A program made the translations under genes and the position numbers. From Chenopodium formosanum (lineage: Eukaryota; Streptophyta; Magnoliopsida; Caryophyllales; Amaranthaceae), in the NCBI GenBank assembly GCA_024500155.1, contig CM044877.1:34285001-34349000 (forward strand): a stretch of 64,000 nt of DNA, in the 5' to 3' direction. Each line of letters begins with the position of its first letter. The first letter of the stretch is position 1. Below the pieces are notes generated by a model. That model was not told the origin of the DNA, did not search any database, and saw nothing but the letters and a program-made list of their open reading frames with translations. Positions 33,113 to 45,124 of this stretch are shown piece after piece.

Positions 33113-34875
33113 TGTAGGGTCCAAACCAATTAGGTCTAAATTTTCCCCTTGGATCTAAAACATTTTTCCTTAATGCTTTTAACACCAAGTCTCATACTTT
33201 GATGTTTCTTGTCTTGACCTTCTTATTAAAATGTCTAGCCATACGAGTTTGATAACACTGAGTGTGATGCAGAGCTTCTAGTCGTTTTTTCATCGAGTAG
33301 AATTAATTCTTCATATCTTGCCCTAGTCCATTCAACTTCATCGAGTTTTCTCTCTAAAGCAATGCGTAGAGACGGAATCTCTAATTCGACAGGTTGTACG
33401 ACGTCCATTCCATATACCAAGGAAAATGGCGTATTTCCTATTGATGTGCAAATTGACGTGCAATAACCCCACAATGCGAAGTGAATCTTGTCAGGCCAAT
33501 CCTTATAATTTTCCGTCATTTTCTCGATGATAGTCTTTAAATTTTTATTAGCTGCCTCGATTGCTCCATTTGCTTGAGGCCTATAAGGGGAAGAATGATG
33601 GTGTTGAATGCCATATTTTTGTAGCAATTCTTTACATTCAGCTTGAAAGTGAGTTCCACTGTCACTTATCATTTCATGTGGGACTCCGTATCGACAAATA
33701 ATATTTCTCTCGATAAAGAGTGCTACATGTTTTGCAGTGAGTTTAGCGTATGATTGCGCTTCGAACCACTTTGTGAAGTAATCAATTGCTACTATGATAT
33801 ATTCATTGCCTCCTGTTCCTGGGGGAGTGATTTTGCCAATGATGTCAATTCCCCATGTAGAGAATGGCCATGGTGACGTATAGGTATAGAGCAAGGATGG
33901 AGGAACATGTTGTAAATTGGCATAGATTTGGCACTTAGGGCATCTTTTTACATATTGATGGCAATCCCTATTCATTGTAGTCCAATAATATCCTTCTCGC
34001 ATTATCTTTTGGACTAACATTTTGCCATTTATATGAGTGCCACACATTCCTTCGTGGACTATCCTCATTGCTCTTTGGGAATCCTTTTTTCCAACACATA
34101 AGAGAGCTCGACCCTTAAGTACCCTTTTATGTAGCTCGTTGTCTATGAGTACATATTGGGAAGCCAAGAGTCTTAATGCTCGTTTTGCTCTTTTGTCAGC
34201 ATGGGGAGGGTATTCTCCTTTAGTGACATAATTGAGTATATCCGTGTACCACGGTTCTTCTTCTTTTTCTTGGATTACTTCGTCATCTTCTATAGCCTGG
34301 ATGTATGCTGGTTTATGCCTTTTTTCTATAGTTAGAGGCATTTGCTCGATTTTCGTGGGAATCCTAACCATCGAGGCTAGTCTTGCCAAGGCATCAGCAA
34401 ATTGGTTTTCTTCTCTAGCTAGATATGTGTATTCTACCTTCTCTAACTGATCAATAAGAGTTTCCAGATAGGTTTGGTAAGGGGCTAGACTTTCACTCCT
34501 TACTTTCCACCTTTTAGATATTTGATTGATGATTAATGAAGAGTCCCCGAATATCCTTAACTTTTTTACTCCCAATGCCAAAACTGTTTCAAGGCCTACC
34601 ACGCATGCTTCGTATTCAGTAGCGTTGTTGGTAACGTCGAAGTCAAGCTTTATGGAGATTGGGACATGCTCTTCTTTAGGAGATATTAGTAATACTCCAA
34701 CACCACATCCCTTTTGGTTTGAGGCTCCGTCGAAGTATAAGGTCCAAGTATCATCTTCAGTAACCATCAAGTCTTCATCTGGAAATTCATTGTCTTGTAT
34801 TGGCGTCGAGTCTTCTATTGGAAAGTCCGCTAGAAAGTCTGACACCACAGATCCTTTGATAGCTTTTTGCAGCAT
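33113..34875 (-). pseudogene. Tat2 second RNase H and integrase, truncated at GPY
   Basis: One long frame (546 codons) carries the Tat-type RNase H (WTLYFDGASNQKGCGVGV, ATEYEACVVGLE, FGDSSLIINQ, ADALARLAS), then integrase zinc domain (HEGMCGTH, CPKCQ) and catalytic core (WGIDIIGKI, ISDSGTH, YRPQANGAIEAANK). The intended frame shifts near 33290, and continues through DLVLKALRK to PNWFGPY, where the element ends. All catalytic acids of both enzymes are still present, so this part decayed little. Confidence 0.9.
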
Positions 34876-34885
34876 AAACCTTACA

Positions 34886-37565
34886 TCAAACTGGGCTAGA
34901 TTGACTATCCATATCGATATGCGTCCATTGAGTGTAGATTTCTTGAATAAATACTTGGGTGTAGACGGTATGCACTAGCATGTAATGTCTCAGCTTGGTT
35001 GTGGCCCACACCAAGGCGAGGCACAACTTCTCAAGTGGTGTGTAGCGTGCTTCATATTCGAGCATCTTCTTTCTCAGATAGTAGATTGCATTTTCTTTGC
35101 CTTCTACCTCTTGTGCTAGCATAGCTCCCATTGTCTCTTTGGTAACCGTCAAATACAACCTAAGAGGTATTCCGGGAAGTGCTGGTGCTAATACGGGAGG
35201 ATTAGCGAGATAGGCTTTGATCTTTTCAAAGGCTTTTTGACACTCGTCGTCCCATATTACTGGTACATTCTTCTTGAGCTTTTTGAATATTGGTTCACAT
35301 ATCGTCGTCAATTTTGACATGAACCTACTTATGTATTGCAACCGGCCAATAAATCCTCGAATCTGTTTCTCGGTTTTGGGCGGTGGCATTGACATGATTT
35401 CTTTAATCTTGGTTGGGTCTATCTCTATTCCTCTAGAGCTTATGACATAACCCAAAAGCTTGCCTGAGGTGATTCCAAAAGCACACTTAGATGGGTTCAA
35501 CCTCATATTATATTTTCTTAGCCTTTCGAAAAATTTCCTTAAGGCTACTTGATGGCCTGGACGGTCTTTTGATTTCACAATCATGTCGTCGACATATACT
35601 TCGACTTTTTTGTGCATCATGTCATGGAGTAAAGCAGTTGCTGCACGTTGGTAAGTGGCACCCGCGTTTTTCAGCCCGAATGGCATTACCGTGTAGCAGT
35701 AAGTCCCTCATGGTGTTATAAAAGTTGTTTTCTCCATGTCTTCTTCTTCCATGAGAATCTGATTATAACCTGCGTACCCGTCCATGAACGAGAGAAGCGC
35801 GTGATTTGCCGTGTTATCAACTAGAATGTCGATGTGTGGTAAAGGGAAGTCGTCCTTTATTTGGACTTGCCTTATTTAAATCTCGATAGTGAAAGGAATG
35901 GTGTCCTTCGAACAAGTGTACTATTCCGTTAGTGGGTTCAAAATTATTAGAAAGCTAATATATTCAGTGAGGTCAAGTGATCGGAATGCCTGGGTGGAGG
36001 CCGCTTCCGATCAGTAATATTAATGAATAATTAATATTACAGCTTAATCTTGACTGAACCCTTCGGGTCACACCCAAGCATTGAACAAACCGAAACGACG
36101 AATTAATTCGGAAGGAATTAATGAGTCGATCGAGTAATATTTATTTAGACATCGGAAATTCGAGCTTAGAGCATCGAAACCGAGCGTCGGAAGTCGAGTT
36201 GAAAAATAGTGAAAGACGAGACGAGAAATAGTAATAAATCAACAAAAGACCAAAATACCCCTAGCATCGGAATGCCCAAGCAAACCGAGTGCTAAGGGCG
36301 TATGGCCTAGCATGGTGGCTAGCATGCGCACCAAGCCGAGCCTAGGCTGGCTGGTGCGTGCTAGTGCACCCATGCTAGCATCGCAAGGCTAGGCGCTTCC
36401 TAGTGCGTGCTAGCATGCTAGGCACAGCCTTGTGCGCGCAATGGCTATCAAGCCATGCCGCAACAAGCTGCAGCAGCTAGCACGCTAGGCGCGCCAGCTC
36501 GCCACAGCTAGCAGCAGCATGGCTAGGCCATTGCTTGCTGCCTAGCAGCGCTGGCCAAGGCACAAGGCCAGCAGCAGCCCGCACAAGCATGCTGGGCTTG
36601 CTGGCCAGCAACGCCTAGCAGTCCGCATGCGAGTGCTGGGCCTGCTGGGCTTGTTGGGCGTGGCTGCCACGGACAACAGCACATGGCAGCCCACCTTGGC
36701 TGCCTTGGTGCCCAAGGGTGGGTGCCATGTGGCTTGTGGTCCTTGAGTGTGTGTGGAGTGAGGTGGCCGGTTATGGGAGAGGGAGTGGGGAGCAAGTTTG
36801 GTCCCCCCTTCTCCAAGTGGTCCTCACCTAACCACTCACATGAGCTTGCCACTTGTTGATTTATTACTAGCTTGATTATTAATTTTATTTTAGCTTTAAA
36901 ATAAAATGGAAAAAACATACTATCCCACATTGATGGGAGAGTAAATGATACTCCCATCATTTCCTATAAATACCCAAGTATGGGCATTGGGAATGATGCT
37001 TGAGTAAGAGTTGAAAAAGGCATCACAATTAGTGAAAACCTTTGAACTCAATATAATTACTCGGGTTTTATTGGTCGGGTCTTGCTAACCCCAAGACATT
37101 GGACCTAGTTGGTTTTGTTAGTGCGGGTGGACTTTGTTGGAGGTCCCCGTGTGAGCGGGACTTGAAGCTTTCAAGTAAGAGCTCATTTTGGAGCGAAGCA
37201 CGCGTCAAAGGTAATTAGCTTATCTTAATCTTGTGATTAATTTAATTATGTTTATGGTTTTATTTATTGCGAGTGCGGTCTTGTTTTTGGGTTTGTTTCC
37301 GCGGTGAGTCGGACTCACCAAACCCTAACAGATAGTCGACACACATTCTTACCCTTCTATCTTTTTTCGGAACTGGGACGACGTTGGCGACCCGTTCAGA
37401 GTATTTAGATACCTTGATGAAACCTACAGTTATTTGTTTTTGAACTTCTTCTTTTATTTTAAGAGCTACGTCAGGTTTCATTCGACGTAACTTTTGTTTT
37501 ACAGGTTTCATTCCTGGAATTAGTGGTATAGTGTGTTGAGCTATTTCTCTATTAATGCTTGGCAT
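34886..37565 (-). pseudogene. Tat2 reverse transcriptase, split by a solo LTR
   Basis: The N-terminal part (37565-37331) has IPGMKPVKQKLRRMKP and RVRMCVDY. The rest (35889-34886) resumes with RDLNKASP, MPFGLKNAGATYQR and the catalytic VEVYVDDMIVKSK, then ISRGIEIDPTKIKEI and the RT-linked RNase H start. A one-base insertion lies near 35862 and a TGA at 35708-35710. The split point carries the duplication gatag of the inserted LTR. Confidence 0.88.
35885..37335. mobile_element. 1441-bp solo LTR inside Tat2 RT
   Basis: The block at 35890-37330 begins tgaaagg and ends ccctaaca. It is flanked by a perfect 5-bp duplication gatag (35885-35889 and 37331-37335). Removing it and one duplication restores the RT passage VRMCVDYRDLNKA. 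A plus-strand TATA-like tataaata at 36964-36971 fits an LTR promoter reading left to right. The interval 36290-36720 is GC-rich with many gctagcatgc and aggc words. There is no gene and no primer site. Family unknown. Confidence 0.85.
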
Positions 37566-37601
37566 ATCTTCTTATGACCAAGCAAATACATCGATAAATT
37601 C

Positions 37602-38285
37602 TTAAAGTAAGTTAATTAAATCGGTTCTTTCTTGTTCGTTAAGTGTTAGTCCGATTTTAACTTCTCTTTTATTGGTTGAATCATTTGAGATATCAACCGT
37701 CTTAGTTTCTTCAATTACCGGTGTTTTCTTTTCAAGTGTTTCCATTGCTTTAATAAATTCTTTATCTTTTTCATTGTTAGTTAAGCAATGCTCGTAATCT
37801 TGGGTTAGAGAAGAACACAAGAAATAAGGAGAAGAAGAAATATTATTGTACTCTGAGATCATTACATCAAAGAGTGATATGTCCTCAGGGACTTGATCAC
37901 TAACTATTCTAGGAGAAGAGATAGAGGGAGGAGGTGCTACTACTAAAGACCTAGATGACTCTATAGGGAGAGATTCCAACTCAGACGACTCTTCAAACAT
38001 TGGTCCTTGCCCGGTCGTGATAGATATTTCCCTTCCACTTGGAGTAGTCACCTTGATAGTCTTGCGCCACCCTTGTAGTGATCCTTCCGCCGGAGTGATT
38101 AGCTTCGAGGGATCGAAGTTTTCGCTTTGTAGGACTGTTTGAATGAGCGAGGAGTTTTCCTCTTTGTTAGTTGGCTCATTCTTTTCTCGCCCAAATAGTA
38201 ATCCCATGACGTTAAAGTCGAAGCATGGGGGTGCTTTCTCCTTATAGACAGGAGTTGGGATTTCATCTATGAAATAACAATCCAA
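37602..38285 (-). pseudogene. Tat2 linker between protease and RT
   Basis: A 227-codon frame (MDCYFIDEIPTPVYKEK) with acidic low-complexity composition. Its position matches the poorly conserved segment before RT in related elements. No enzymatic motif recognised. Confidence 0.6.
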
Positions 38286-38399
38286 GAAAATCTCAAATCT
38301 CGGTTGCCTTATGCCATTTACAACAAATGGCTCGGGAAATTCATGGCATGGATAGTCCTCTCCTTCTTTTATAAATTGACCATTAAGTGTAAGAGGGTA

Positions 38400-39415
38400 C
38401 TATTCCATTGGGATTGCTTTCTTTTGAGTGCGAGCGTCTCTACATGCCTTTGATTTTTCCTGGGCTCGCTTGAGATCTTTTCGAGTCGGTTCGAAACCAA
38501 GTCCGAAAGTGTCTAACTTAGGGAGGCCAGGTGACTCCAGCGGTTTTGCTATTCCTTTCTTCTTTCCTAGGGTCATTCCAGGAAAATGTCCTTGTTTCTT
38601 TAGAATAGCATTTATAGTCATGTTGGAATGGGGGTCATGGCAAAGAGGGGTCCTTTCATCCTCCTGGATTAAGGAGACCTCTTCATTAAAGCCCCATAAA
38701 TCTTCATCATCTTCGTCGTGCTCCACGTTAATTATTGGGTTTTCTATGGACTTGATTCTCATAGGTGAAGCATCGATGGTGATAGGAATTTCCCCAACTA
38801 TGGCTTTTACTTGTTGGTGGAGAGATGAAGGGACGACCTTTAGGTCATGAAGCCAAGGGTGTCCTAACAGTAGATTGAATGAAGCTTTAATGTCTACCAC
38901 TTGAAAAGTAGTAGCGTGTTCTATTGCTCCCGCCGTTACATTATGGTAATTTTACCAAGAGCTTGACGACGAGTGTTGTCGTAAGCCCTTATTCCTTGTG
39001 TAGACGGAGTTAAATCTTCATCCCTTATGCCTAGCATCCTCGCAGTTCTAAGTGGACAGAAGTTAATGGCCGATCCATTGTCTACAAGAGTCATAGGGAC
39101 GTTCATTCTCTTGCAAACTACCGTGAGGTTTAATGCCTTGTAATGTTTGTCACCTTCTGGAGGTAAATCCTTGTCAGAAAAGGTGATCAAATTTATTGGA
39201 CTAGGAAGATCACTCATGAGGAAGTTGGCCAACCCCTCAGGAGTGGTGTCAAAATCTATCCCTATTTTGTCCAAGGCATTCATTACAACCAACCTATGTT
39301 CTCGGGATGTTGCCAGAAGTTTCCATACGTTCATCTTAACTTTTGTTTTCTTAAATTGTTTGACGATATCATTGTCTTCAATGATAGGTATGGGAACTTG
39401 TTGTGTGGTTGGCAT
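38400..39415 (-). pseudogene. Tat2 aspartic protease and following region
   Basis: The protease active-site passage is MTLVDNGSAINFCPL. The downstream VDIKASFNLLLGHPWLHD is a hallmark passage following the protease in plant Tat elements. The two lie in different frames joined near 38936. A G-patch-like passage (LKKQGHFPGMTLGKKKG) follows. Confidence 0.8.
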
Positions 39416-41307
39416 GGGTTGTGTTGAATGGGAGGTTGCATTCTCCCGGATCTTGTGAGGACGTCTATCAATGAGTCTTCTTCAGCCCAAAAGTCGTCCA
39501 TGGCGTATGATATAAAAGGTGAAGATCCTACTACGTCTTTTAAGTAGACGTCTTCTTCATCATTGTCCCAAACTCCATTAATGCTTGCATCGTCTTCTTG
39601 TGGAACTTGGACTAGTTTCTTTTCATCAATCATTTTCTGAATTAAATCCTTAAATTTAAAACAGTTTTCGATGGTGTGACCCCCAGATTGATGATATTGA
39701 CAGTAGTATCTATCTGTCCTTTTCAATGGTTCGAATGGTCTCGGTTCGAGAGGTTTGATCTCGCCACTCTCGGAGAGCATTTCGAACATTTGTACATATG
39801 GGATCCCAATTAGAGTGTAGAGTCTATTACTCTTCTTGGGTTTTTCGGTGACTTGTAAAGGAAAACGTTTTGCCTCATATGTCGTTCCCATGGGTGTGAA
39901 TTCTCTCTTAGGTTCATCTTTCGGGAGTGGAATCTCGTCATATTTTTTCTGAAGTTCCTTTATAGCTTTGAGAGTTTCACGTAGCAAATGTGATCCTTCC
40001 ATCATAGACAATGTGAGAGATTGTATGTCTTCTTTACTTGCTGGTTCTGGAAGGCTATCCATGACGTCGAAAAAGATCTCCTCCTCTTCTTCGATGGCAT
40101 GAATTTCTTTGACAGGTTTAATGAGAGACGAGGGGTCATCCTCGTTTTCCTCATCAGAGATAGCCAAGGCATGAGCGAGAGGTGCATTATCAATACTTGG
40201 CTTCTTACTGGCAGGGGGCAATGGCAGCTTGTTGTTGTCGATTAAATCTTGGATAGTTTCCTTAAGCTTCCAACAGTTTTCAGTGAGATGGCCCCTACCT
40301 TGGTGATACTTGCAGTGTGCATTGGGGTTCCAATTAGCCGACCTCTTTTCGACTGGTGGGTCCCCAAATTGTCCAATAGGAGTTATAAGACCTTTTGCAT
40401 TTAATCGATCAAATGCGGTGTCATAACTCATGCCAATAGGAGTAAAGTTCCTCCTAAATGGTTTCTTTTGTCCTTGATTGTTTATAGCAAGGACTTCACC
40501 TAGGTTAAAAGTGCTAACATTGTTTGAGTGGGTGGTTTTGGAAGAAGAAGGATTGTCGTTCTTCTTTCCTTTCCAACCACTGTTGGAATTATTATTGGCA
40601 GCTTTTAACTTAGCAAGGTCGTCTTCAATATTGATCCCAATGTCGTAGACGGCCTTGAAGGTATGGAGATTGTTTTGATACTTGAGATGCTTGGAATACT
40701 TTTCTTGAAGGTTTTTGATGAATAACCTTACAGACTCTTTTTCACTTGGAACCTCGATCATCTTAGCTGAGGTTTCTCTCCATTTGTTAAAGAAGGAAGT
40801 GAAGCCTTCGTTTTCCTTCTGCTTGAGGATTTCAAGCTCCCTATGGTTAGTCTCAACTTGAATGTTGCACTTGTATCTATCAACGAAAGCGTTTGCTATG
40901 GACTCCTAGGTGAAGGTCTTTTCTTTCTCAAGAGAAAAGAACCATTGTTGGCAAACGGTCTCGAGAGATAGTGAGAACAGAGAGGGGAAAACCTTCTTAT
41001 CGATACCCTTAATACTCATTATTGTCTCAAAGGCTCTTAAATGAAAATAAGGGTTGTCGGTTGCTTTGAATTTCGGGATGTCGTTGGCATTGAAATTCTG
41101 CGGAAGAAGATCTTTGTCCACCGAGACCCCTTGTGAACTAATCCCTTGAAACTTGTAGTCGCTAGATAGCTTGCTTAGACTCTCTTGCATGAGGTCCATC
41201 TGTTGTTGCTTCACGGGATCATCAATCTTGAGTGTGAGGAGCTTCAGTGCCTCAATCACGGTAACCAATTGGTTCCTAAGCTCATTGACTTCTTCTTGTG
41301 TTGCCAT
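39331..41307 (-). pseudogene. Tat2 gag
   Basis: The start MATQEEVNELRNQLV is followed by the gag core (IPKFKATDNPYFHLRAFE, CQQWFFSLEKEKTFT). A TAG at 40908-40906 closes this frame, and the core continues to FIKNLQEKYSKHLKYQ. Two knuckle-like motifs occur in tandem: CKYHQGRGHLTENC and CQYHQSGGHTIENC. A duplicated knuckle separated by about 180 residues is a notable trait of this family. Confidence 0.88.
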
Positions 41308-42940
41308 TATCGTCCTAGCTTTCCTCTTACGAGCTATGGGTTTGTCGAAAATTTAGACTTGTACGAAAAGGTAGTCTTTGATTAACCGTCCTTCCTTTCT
41401 TGACCACGCGCTGTAATTTAAACCATTTTGCGTTTTAATTACTTGACCCAAATCGACTTGACTTTACGGTTTTTAAAGAGGAAATTTTTTTAAAAATGGG
41501 TGCATATTTTTAGGCAAAAATAATGTATATATTTTTAGGGAACTAAGTATAGTTTTTAAAATGGAGGATTAATATCCGACTTACCTCCCTAAAAAAAATG
41601 ACGGAAAAAACGTGCATACAAGACTCTCTTAGACATGGTCAAAGTGTGTGTATTGGTGTGTGCGTTGGGTGTAAGTGACATGTTTCGACTCTTGTATAAG
41701 ACCATGGGACTTAGTGCCTAAACTCAATTAATGACTAGACAAAGTATTATTGACAGCGAAATTTAACCGAATTAATTAGCAAACTGGTTAATTAGACACT
41801 AGGTGATGACTCGATCAAAAGTATTATTGGCGCATCTCTTTGCAGGACAGAGCTGTCGCCAGGCGCCACACTCCATAGAGTGGCGCTACATTTTAGATTT
41901 TGGCGCCATTACTGGAGCTTCAATCTGAGACTGTTTACGGTGTTATTAATCAACAGAGGTATGCCTAAAGTCGTACTAGGTCAATTCTGATTAAAATATT
42001 AGACTTTATTTACTCAAATTAATTAATTATTTAGGCAAAGTTCTTTTAAGTTATTAATTTATTTAATCTCAACACAAGTCAAACAAACGATTAAGAGAAA
42101 CATAAATATATGCACAACAAATAATGCACAATTAGTTAAGTAGGCACGATATGATGCAATGAGTTTGCAACCTAACCATGGCTCTAGTTCTCTAAAGTTC
42201 GGGATATGGTTTAGTCAACAGAGGATCCATGGTTAATTGTCCAGATGCACCGCGCGGAATCCTAACCGTGAAGGGTTGGCGCGAGTGGATGGGACACCGC
42301 GAGTTTTTAGAAAAAACTCACTTCCATGGTTTGGTGAATTCAACATTCTCGGATGTACCCTTTGTTGCTCAGAGCGTTCAATCAGGTAGATGGAGCATGA
42401 ATTCCCAGGGGGTTATGTCCATATGTAGAACACATATGGGTTTCCGAAAAGTGAGAAAAACTCAATCAGGAAGTAGGATCGAGCAAACAATGCGAAAAAC
42501 TGGTCGAAATTAGAACGCATATTTCTAGCTCGGTATTAGAAGAATTTGGCGCTAGCAAAAAGAGATTGGCGCTAGGTTTTAGCTGTAGTGCCTGGCGACA
42601 GAACTGTCGTCTGGCGCTACAGTTAAAATTCTGGCGCTAATACTCTGGTCGTTGACGCTAATTTCTACATGCCTCAGCAACTTTCTGTGCTCGATAAAAT
42701 TTTTCAGTTTTGCACAGTGTTATTTCGGTCCTAGTTGTGAAAGATATTTCTCAAATTTCCTACATGTAAAATCCTATATTTTAACTCATTACGGATGGTC
42801 TTTCCAATGAGATCTTTTTTATGCATATGACAATAATGTTAATCAAAATTACGCACATGAAATACTTAGAACGTTTCGAGTCTCATCCACTCATTCTAAA
42901 TCATTGCCAAAATAAATTTTAGGAATTAAAATAGAAATCC
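41308..42940 (-). other. Tat2 5' leader
   Basis: About 1.6 kb between primer site and gag. No gene (a 94-codon plus-strand frame at 42229-42513 shows no similarity). It carries two clusters of ggcgcta/tagcgcc motifs, at 41850-41910 and 42545-42660, which also occur in the LTR. Confidence 0.65.
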
Positions 42941-42958
42941 TCCCCAGTGGAGTCGCCA
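42941..42958 (-). other. Tat2 primer-binding site
   Basis: TGGCGACTCCACTGGGGA on the minus strand, a few bases from the LTR end. It differs from the TGGCGCCGTCTGTGGGGA site of the other Tat-type elements here, so a different tRNA primer is implied. Confidence 0.75.
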
Positions 42959-42962
42959 AAAA

Positions 42963-44849
42963 TTTTAGGAATTTCAAGCGTTAACCCCTAGCTTGAACCC
43001 CACTGTGATCATACACTAAAGTACGGTGGCGTCCAAAGGGAAAGAAGATAGAGCAAAAGAGTCGCCAACAAGTTTTTTAGGAACTTGTAAACCGTTCACG
43101 AGGTGAAGGTTACACCCCTTAACGATCCAAGAGATCGTCAACTCCATAAGGTCTTAAACCAAATAGGGTTCGGTGATGAAGGTACAAATCCAACCTAAAA
43201 GAGATTGAACCTGCCCTAATAATAGGCCTCTACTTTATTCTGATCGTATTCATGTGCGCTTTCTGACTAACATGCAATCAATAGGATTAACCCTAAACCT
43301 GTTTAATCTATGTTGATTGAATTTAATGCACAAATAAATTATTATTGGCGATCACTTGAATTATAATCAAAATTAACCCTAAACAAGTTTATTAATTATC
43401 TTATATAAGCGTGATTACAAATACCAATTCCCTTTAGACATGCATAAAAGGTGTGATCAAGCAATAACAATAAATATAATCAAGCAACATAATAATAATC
43501 AAAATAATCAAAATCATAATAATAATCATGAATCATAAAAATAACCATAATCATGTTAAAGCATAATAATAGCAAGATCCTAGGCATGATACTTACAAGA
43601 TTAATAACAAACCCTAGCATGTCACTAAGCAATAAAAATCATATATTTAGCCCTAACATGATACTAACAATCATAAATATTAGGAAGAACATAAAAGGCA
43701 TCATAACAATCATACTTAATATTAAAAGTTACCCTAGACATGATACTAGGAATGTCATAATAACAACCTAAGCATGAACTCTATATCATAACATTAATAA
43801 AAACCATTAAAGTACTTACTTTGATGCCTCGTACCTCTTTCTAATAACAAAATACACGCGTTAGTAACTTCAAGGAAAATAATAATCAAACAATTAAATT
43901 AAATAATTGAAAGAGAGATTTGGGACCAAACCCTAAGAAATTAAAACCTTTCACGTATAGGGCGAAGGCAACTTCGAATATGGCTAGGTGTATCTAAATC
44001 TAATGAATGCGGAATTTTTATATTTGAGAGAAGGCTAGTTTAGAAAAGAGATAGAGAGAGAGTAAATAAGATAATCTTGATGAGAGTTGGTGAATCAAAA
44101 TGGAGTTTTTACAACGCTATTTATAGAGAAAATCAGACAAAAAGATAAAACATCAAAAAAGAGTTCTGACGCAAAAAACCAAGTTGGCGCCAAACGCTGA
44201 CCTTAGCGCCAGACGCTAAGGCTAGCGCCAGGCGCCAAGCGTAGCGTCAGGCGCTACAGCTGGCGTTTGGCGCTGACTCAGAAATTCACGCGTTTTCTTA
44301 AAATCAGATAAAAACTGCCGTACAGGAGGATAAAATCGTATTTTCCTAAAAAACGTTCTTTGATTCTGATTGAAACTCTAAAAAGTCAACGAAAAGTCAA
44401 TTTATCAATGCTAATTGAATTAGGAATGAAAAGAACCCTCTAGAAGAATCTAGAAGACTAAAACCATTCCTAATTGCATTAGGAATGACAAATCCATATT
44501 AGGCCCTCCTCTAGATCACTGGGCCGCATATAAGGCTCAAACTGGGCCCAGTTCAGTAAATTGGCCATAACTTCCTCAATATTCATCGGAATTGGGCTTA
44601 TAATATATCGTTGAAAAGTTCTTGTCAAGCCCCATCCAATTACACTACTATTGGACCCATATCATGGACCAACCAAACTGGATTGGCTGTTTTCTTAAAA
44701 TAAGTTTTCAAAAACATAGAGAAGAGAAAAGAAATTAAAACTATCCGCAACACTAAACTTTCCACACTTTCACTTCATTCGATTATGATTCAACGTGAAA
44801 GTTACTCATCAATGGGTTTGGTTTTGGGAGACACAAATGGGTGTGTACA
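42963..44849 (-). repeat. 5' LTR of Tat2
   Basis: About 1887 bp. On the minus strand it starts TGTACACACCC. The inner end near ttcctaaaa is decayed relative to TTCCATACA in the solo LTR at 29337-31515. It contains the palindrome cluster at 44185-44275. Confidence 0.85.
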
Positions 44850-45067
44850 CTAACCTTATCGTTTTTTTGTTTAGATAATTTATCTGTTCCCATGACATTT
44901 CATCTAAACAAATCTTCTGACATCCTTTGTTTTATGACTACATATCCTTATCAGAATTCTTATCTTTCGTCTAACCTTATCCCATTTTCTATCTATAAAA
45001 TTCATAAAATTACTCCCAAAAACATTACATCTATTAATGACAACCTTTTATTCCATTTAGCATTTTT

Positions 45068-45070
45068 AAA

Positions 45071-45104
<34 letters not shown>

Positions 45105-45107
45105 AAA
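45068..45107. repeat. T-run/A-run palindrome
   Basis: About 16 T followed by about 23 A, inside the decayed Harbinger element just before its transposase gene. Confidence 0.9.
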
Positions 45108-45124
45108 CCCTTCTATTTCAAATA

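Larger units (their letters stand above)
33108..44854 (-). mobile_element. Ty3/gypsy Tat-lineage retrotransposon with lost 3' LTR (element Tat2)
   Basis: The element spans 33113-44849 and is flanked by a perfect ctaac duplication (33108-33112 and 44850-44854) inside the Harbinger spacer array. Minus-strand order: 5' LTR (44849-42963), primer site TGGCGACTCCACTGGGGA (42958-42941), 5' leader, gag, protease, RT, RNase H and integrase. The integrase stops at its GPY motif and the host duplication follows at once, so the 3' leader and almost all of the 3' LTR are gone. The left end reads tgta, matching the expected LTR end, which points to an internal deletion. A 1441-bp solo LTR interrupts RT. 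Confidence 0.9.

Noticed and set aside
42229..42513. 94-codon plus-strand frame in the Tat2 leader
   Set aside because: No similarity to a known family, lies in the non-coding leader on the opposite strand of the element.
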